Shown: positions 28,836-33,571 of the stretch, piece after piece
Position numbering within the stretch: the stretch's first letter is position 1
How the letters are laid out: every line of letters begins with the position of its first letter
Source: Batkoa obscura
Lineage: Eukaryota; Entomophthoromycota; Entomophthoromycetes; Entomophthorales; Batkoaceae
Length of the DNA: 33,571 nt
Assembly (NCBI GenBank): GCA_030770535.1
Contig: JASVEC010000194.1
Span: forward strand, 1 to 33,571
Direction: 5' to 3'
Made by a program: the position numbers and the translations under genes
Notes under the pieces: generated by a model
Told to the model about the DNA's origin: nothing
Database searches by the model: none
What the model saw: only the letters and a program-made list of their open reading frames with translations

Positions 28836-31221
28836 ATGGAAGATGAGAATTTAGAATTAAGACAACGAATAAGTTTATTAAATGCCCGAGAAAGTTTAGA
28901 GGAAGAAAGCTTATTAACACCAGTACAAGAAAAAGAAGAACCTTTTAAAGAATCAGGTGAAGATGATAGGCATCCAAATTATGATGAAGAAGAACGAACT
29001 GGATTATTAGGGGCTGATGAAGATGATGAAACTAGTTCCTTAGAAAAATTTATGATTCAAGATGATATAACTATGCCTACGTTAACCTTTCGATTTTGGA
29101 TCTTAAGTCTCTTTTTTGGTAGTATTTTAGCTTTCACTAGTCAGTTTTTTTTCTTTCGAGCTACACCATTAACTGTTGGTGGATTTATTGTTCAATTATT
29201 AACTTATCCCATTGGACTATTTTTAGCTAAAATTTTACCTGAAAAAGAGATTAAAATATTTAATTGGAAATTTAGTCTCAACCCAGGTAAATTTAATGTT
29301 AAAGAACATTGTTTAATTACAGTAGCAGCTGGATCTTGTGCTTCTACAGCTTACGCTATGGATATTATTGTAGTCAAAAAATTATACTATAAACAACCGT
29401 TTACTTTATTAGCTAGTTTTTTATTATTGTTTAGTTCTCAATTTATGGGTTATGGATTTGCAGGTATTTATCGGAAGTTATTAGTGAAACCCAGATCTAT
29501 GATTTGGCCAAGTACTTTAGTTTCAGTTTCTTTGTTTCGAGCGTTACATGAAGGGAAAGAAAATCTAGCTATGAGTAATCGAAAGTTAAAAAAGTTTTTT
29601 ATAATAATGAGTTTATGTAGTTTCTTTTATTATTTCTTACCAGGATATCTGTTTACTTTTTTATCCTCAATATCTATCTTATGTTTAATATTTCCAAACT
29701 CAATTATACCTCAACAGTTGGGATCAGGTATTCATGGTTTAGGTTTAATGTCCATTTCATTAGATTGGAATTCATTTACAAGTTATATTGGATCACCCTT
29801 AGTTACTCCTTTTTGGGCACAATTAAATACCTTTATCGGTTTTGTTATTGTTGTTGGATCTTGGTGCCATTAGGTTATTATTTCAATATATGGGATGCTC
29901 AAAATTATCCCATATTCGGTAGTGGATTATATGACATTCATGGAAATACTTATGATCGTAGTAAAATTACACCAAATAATATGTTTAGTGAAGAAGCATA
30001 TCAAAATTATTCTCCATTAAGATTGACTTTCTTTTTTTCATTTACATATGGTATTTCATTTGCAACATTAACATCCTTAATTACACATACTATTTTATAT
30101 CATGGAAAAGAAATTTATTTAAAAATTAGGAGTAAAAATAAAATTGATATTAATAGTATTAATAATGAGAATGAGAATGATAACAATAATAATAGTAATG
30201 ATAATGATAGTGATATTCATAATAAATTAATGAGTAATTATTCTCAAGTACCAACTTGGTGGTATTTTTTTACATTTATAATAAGTTTCGTTATGGCCAT
30301 TGTAGTATGTGAGATTTATGATTTAACATTACCATGGTGGGGATTAATCTTAGCCGTCGTTATATCATTTGTATTTACATTACCAATTGGTATTGTAACA
30401 GCAATAACAAATCAATCACCTGGTTTAAATGTGTTAACTGAATTCATTGCTGGTTATTTATTTCCTGGTTATCCAATTGCTAATGTTACCTTTAAAGTTT
30501 ATGGCTTTATTACTATGGCACAAGCACTAAATTTTTTGGCGGATTTAAAGTTAGGTCATTATTTAAAAATACCACCCAAATCCATGTTTATTGCTCAATG
30601 TTTAGGTAAATTCAGTTGAGATTTATTAATACCATATTTATATTTAAAATTATAGGCACTTTATTAGCTATTATAATTAATTTAGTAACTGCTGAATGGT
30701 TAATGAGTAGTATACCTAACATATGTACAAAAGAAGGATTTCCATGGACATGTCCAAGTAGTGATGTATTCTATTCTGCTTCAGTGATATGGGGATTAAT
30801 TGGACCTGAAAAAATGTTTGGGTTAAAATCAATTTATAATCCACTATTATATTCTTTTATAATAGGCTTAATCTTACCCATACCATTTTATTTAATATAT
30901 TTAAAATATCCTAATTCTTGGGTCCAATATATACATATTCCTGTTATTATATCTGCCACAGCTATTTTACCTCCAGCTAGACCGGGTAATTTTTTAACTT
31001 GGATTATGGTAGGGTTTATCTTTCATATTGTTATTCAAAGGTATTACAAAAAATGGTATGATTCTTTCCACTTAATACTATCCGCTGCATTAGATACTGG
31101 AGTGGCTTTTGCTGCTCTATTAATATTTTTTATCTTTGAATTGAATAATATTAAGTTAAACTGGTGGGGTAATACAAGTGATTTTCATTGTCCGTTAGCA
31201 AACAAAGCGTTAAGTTCATGA
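28836..31221 (+). CDS. OPT-family oligopeptide transporter with an apparent frameshift
   Basis: Proton-coupled oligopeptide transporter of the plasma membrane or endomembranes, about 777 residues over two exons, 28836-30605 and 30656-31221. The 50-nt intron starts GTAAAT and ends ATAG, and splicing gives QCLGTLLAIIINLVTAEW. Family hallmarks are an acidic N-terminal tail (about 70 residues), NPGKFNVKEH in an early loop, SLFRALHE, SLDWNSFTSYIGSPL, IWDAQNYPIFGSGLYD, VCEIYDLTLPWWG, KIPPKSMFIAQ and more than ten hydrophobic segments. A low-complexity Asn/Asp loop lies near 30150-30220. The frame changes at about 29842-29855, between GFVIV and WILVPLGYYFN; one base appears missing in a GTT-repeat tract, with both sides otherwise intact. 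No intron fits there. This is either a sequencing or assembly error or a recent inactivating change. Convergent with the carboxylase gene, 124 bp away. Confidence 0.9.
30606..30655 (+). other. 50-nt spliceosomal intron in the OPT gene
   Basis: GTAAAT...TTATAG. Reading through it gives a premature stop; splicing joins two conserved OPT blocks in frame. Confidence 0.88.
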
Positions 31222-31345
31222 GTTTATAAATTATTAATAGGTGTATTATATTAATAAACAATTCATTTAATAAGTATATAAAACAAAATAAAAAGTATAA
31301 AAATTTTATTATTATTATATATTGTTTTTTTATTATTAATAAATC
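31222..31345. terminator. Convergent 3' ends of the OPT and carboxylase genes
   Basis: A 124-bp AT-rich spacer between two stop codons facing each other. It must contain both polyadenylation regions. AATAAA occurs more than once, but no single signal can be singled out. Confidence 0.4.
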
Positions 31346-33536
31346 TTAATCTTCAAATTGTACTAATTCAGCATTATCTGGAACTAACATACCAACTTCA
31401 GGATATAACAATTTACTTACAATACCATCTTTTGGTGCTTTAATAACGTGTTCCATTTTCATAGCTTCTAATACTAATAAAGATTGACCTTCCTTAACTT
31501 GATCACCTTGTTTAATTAACAGTTGGGTAATTTTACACGGCATTGGAGCACGAATAGAAGATTGATTTAAATTACTATTACTATTGGTAAGGTAACTAGG
31601 TGGAATTGTATTTAATTGTAATTTATTATTTTCATTGAATACCGTGATTTGATGATAAGATTTGGTTAAATTAGGTAATAAATGAATAACTTCATTTTTA
31701 TAAATTTGATTGTTAATTTCAATACGTTGAGAATCAATTTGTTTAACAGAATCAATTACTTGGATTTCATTATCATTATTAATTGTAAATTTGTATTCTT
31801 TTGTTTTAATATCATATTCAGCTTCTACCTTAAGTATGTTTTCTTCTTTTCCTTCAATTGTAAATTCATAACTATATCTCTTTTTAATATTAGGTTGGAA
31901 GTTGTTCATTTGATTGAAAGGTGAATAAGGATCTAATTACAATATTTAAATGAAATTAGTTTTATATTAGTATAATTAATAGATTAATAAATTTACCATT
32001 AGAATGAGTGTTATTATTATTGATAATTAATTGATCGTTTTGTAATAATTTAAAAGCAGCTTGAATAATCAATTCAGGTCGAACTTGAGTTTCTGAAAAT
32101 AAATCTTTTTCGAATTTCTAAGATAAAAATTAATAAGTCTTATATAGTATACCATGATGTTGATTACTTACTTTAATAAACCCTGTTTCTACTTCACCAT
32201 CGATAAAAGCTTGATGTTGAATTAAATTTTTCAAAAAATCAATATTAGTATTTAACCCCACAATTTGGTATTCTTGTAAACAATTTTTTAAAATCCTTAA
32301 TGCTTCGGTACGATCTCGTCCTCTAACAACTAATTTAGCAATCATGGGGTCATAATGAACGGATACTTGATCTCCTTGTAATACTCCTGTTTCTACTCGA
32401 ATATCTTTACTTTCAGTTGGTGTTTTTAAATAAGTCAATGGTCCAACATCCGGTAAAAACCCTTTATTTGGATTTTCAGCATAGATACGTGCTTCAAAGG
32501 CATGACCTGTTAATTCAATTTCTTCTTGTTTTTTAGGTAATGGGTTGCCAGCTGCCACCTAACAGATTCGATTATAAATTTAGTTATTTGCTTAATTGAT
32601 GTTTTGACTTACTTCCAATTGCCATTGTACTAAATCCACATTAGTAATCATTTCAGTAACTGGATGTTCCACTTGTAAACGAGTATTCATTTCCATAAAA
32701 TAAAAATTATTGGTATCATTATCAAAGATAAATTCCACAGTACCAGCACCTACATAACCTACTGCTTTAGCCGCAGCTACTGCTTTTTCACCTAAATCTC
32801 TACGTATTTCTTCCGACAAATTAGGTGCTGGTGCTTCTTCTAATATCTTTTGATGTCTTCTTTGAACAGAACAATCTCTTTCGAACAGATGAACAGCATT
32901 ACCAAATTTATCTCCAAACACTTGTACCTCTACATGACGTGGGGTAACTAAATACTTTTCGATTAACACTTTATCATCCCCAAATGATTTCATCCCTTCA
33001 CGTTTACTACTTTCTAACATGGCAAAAAATTCATCGGAATTTTCTACAATTCTCATACCTTTACCACCTCCACCTTTAATAGCTTTAATTAAGACTGGAT
33101 AACTGAAAATAAAAGTGTTAGAATTCAATCTATCAAATAAATTAAAAATAAAAATAATACCCAATCTCATTAGCTCTTTGTTTTAAATATTCTGGATCTT
33201 GATTTTCACCATGATATCCAGGAACTACTGGTACCCCTGCTTTTTCCATAATAATTTTACTTTCTGATTTACTACCCATACTAGTAATAGCAGAAGATGG
33301 AGGACCAATAAATACTAGTTCATTTGCCAATAATTTTTCAGCAAATCCAGCGTTTTCAGATAAAAACCCATAACCAGGATGGATGGCCTAATAATGAGAG
33401 TATAACTTAGTATACATAGGAAAAGGATAAAACAAATTACCTTAGCACCACTTTTTTTAGCTACTTCAATGATCTTATCCATCTTTAAATAACTTTCAGA
33501 GCTGGGTGCCGGACCAATGAAATAAGCTTCATCAGC
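31346..33536 (-). CDS. Methylcrotonoyl-CoA carboxylase alpha subunit, biotinylated (5' end outside window)
   Basis: Mitochondrial leucine-degradation enzyme subunit that carboxylates biotin with ATP and bicarbonate; the beta subunit then carboxylates 3-methylcrotonoyl-CoA. Exons on minus: 33536-33441, 33387-33161, 33102-32613, 32558-32172, 32117-31997, 31932-31346. Introns of 53-64 nt are GT-AG and all junctions keep frame; a further intron runs off the right edge. In order: [33 protein letters not shown] with [16 protein letters not shown], typical of this enzyme; the ATP-grasp loop [23 protein letters not shown] of the active site; the biotin-carboxylase C domain ([12 protein letters not shown]); a less conserved linker; and the biotinyl domain with EAMKMEH, its biotin Lys at 31459-31457. 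AMKMEH and the exon-2 region favour this enzyme over propionyl-CoA carboxylase. The N-terminus and any transit peptide lie beyond the window. Confidence 0.93.
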
Positions 33537-33571
33537 CTAAATAAATGGAATTAAGACAACTGTTTATTTTA
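33537..33571 (-). other. Partial intron of the carboxylase gene at the window edge
   Basis: Ends TTTATTTAG just before the GCTGATGAAGC exon. Its donor lies outside the window. Confidence 0.8.

Noticed and set aside
1-33571. CRISPR arrays, bacterial operons, LTR elements or viral genes
   Set aside because: No regularly spaced repeats, no long terminal repeats, and no capsid or reverse-transcriptase motifs were seen; the genome is eukaryotic.

Overview
The window looks like nuclear DNA of an early-diverging fungus, most likely a zygomycete-grade lineage such as Entomophthoromycotina (Conidiobolus-like). The grounds are: very AT-rich DNA; 50-64 nt GT-AG introns; a tRNA-Tyr with the usual short eukaryotic intron; a Rhizomucor-type secreted lipase; and a membrane-anchored family-1 glycosyltransferase. 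The lineage is an inference; that the DNA is eukaryotic and fungal-like is well supported.

Layout. 1-502: 5' half of a secreted class-3 lipase (minus). 2.4-23.2 kb: a gene-poor accessory region with seven single-exon paralogues of a protein family I cannot name. Copies 1-4 are on minus and copies 5-7 on plus, so the array diverges from about 10.0-11.0 kb. Each protein is about 190-210 residues, with two L-P-x-Y motifs 11-12 residues apart at the N-terminus, a predicted beta-rich core, and a hydrophobic C-terminal helix with a conserved acidic residue and, usually, Gln. Between them lie a tRNA-Tyr, a tRNA-Asn, and many DNA-transposon copies and relics. 23.5-25.2 kb: a UDP-glycosyltransferase. 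About 14.5-16.8 kb and 21.5-23.8 kb are a direct segmental duplication carrying [family gene + UDP-glycosyltransferase]; the first copy keeps only a 3' scrap of the glycosyltransferase. 27.0-33.6 kb: compact, intron-containing conserved genes: an HCNGP/SAP30BP-like protein, an OPT-family oligopeptide transporter with an apparent frameshift, and the 3' part of the methylcrotonoyl-CoA carboxylase alpha-subunit gene.

Mobile DNA. A nearly complete autonomous DNA transposon (16972-19613) has ends of the form TGGGG-Y-TGTC. It encodes a DDE-like transposase interrupted by two roughly 100-bp MITEs of a related family. Removing each MITE with one copy of its TA target duplication restores the frame, and at the second site also a Cys-x-x-Cys motif. 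A second copy (7919-8993) is a composite: the 3' 974 bp of the transposon joined to a MITE that supplies its other end. Older relics lie at 7.7, 12.2-13.0, 20.4-20.9 and 21.3 kb.

The candidate undescribed system is the seven-member tandem-LPxY family. Its layout (PY-like motifs followed by a beta-barrel-like domain with a buried C-terminal helix) recalls phospholipid scramblases and tubby/LURP-one-like proteins, and suggests clients or adaptors of WW-domain (Rsp5/Nedd4-type) ubiquitin ligases. That function is inference only.
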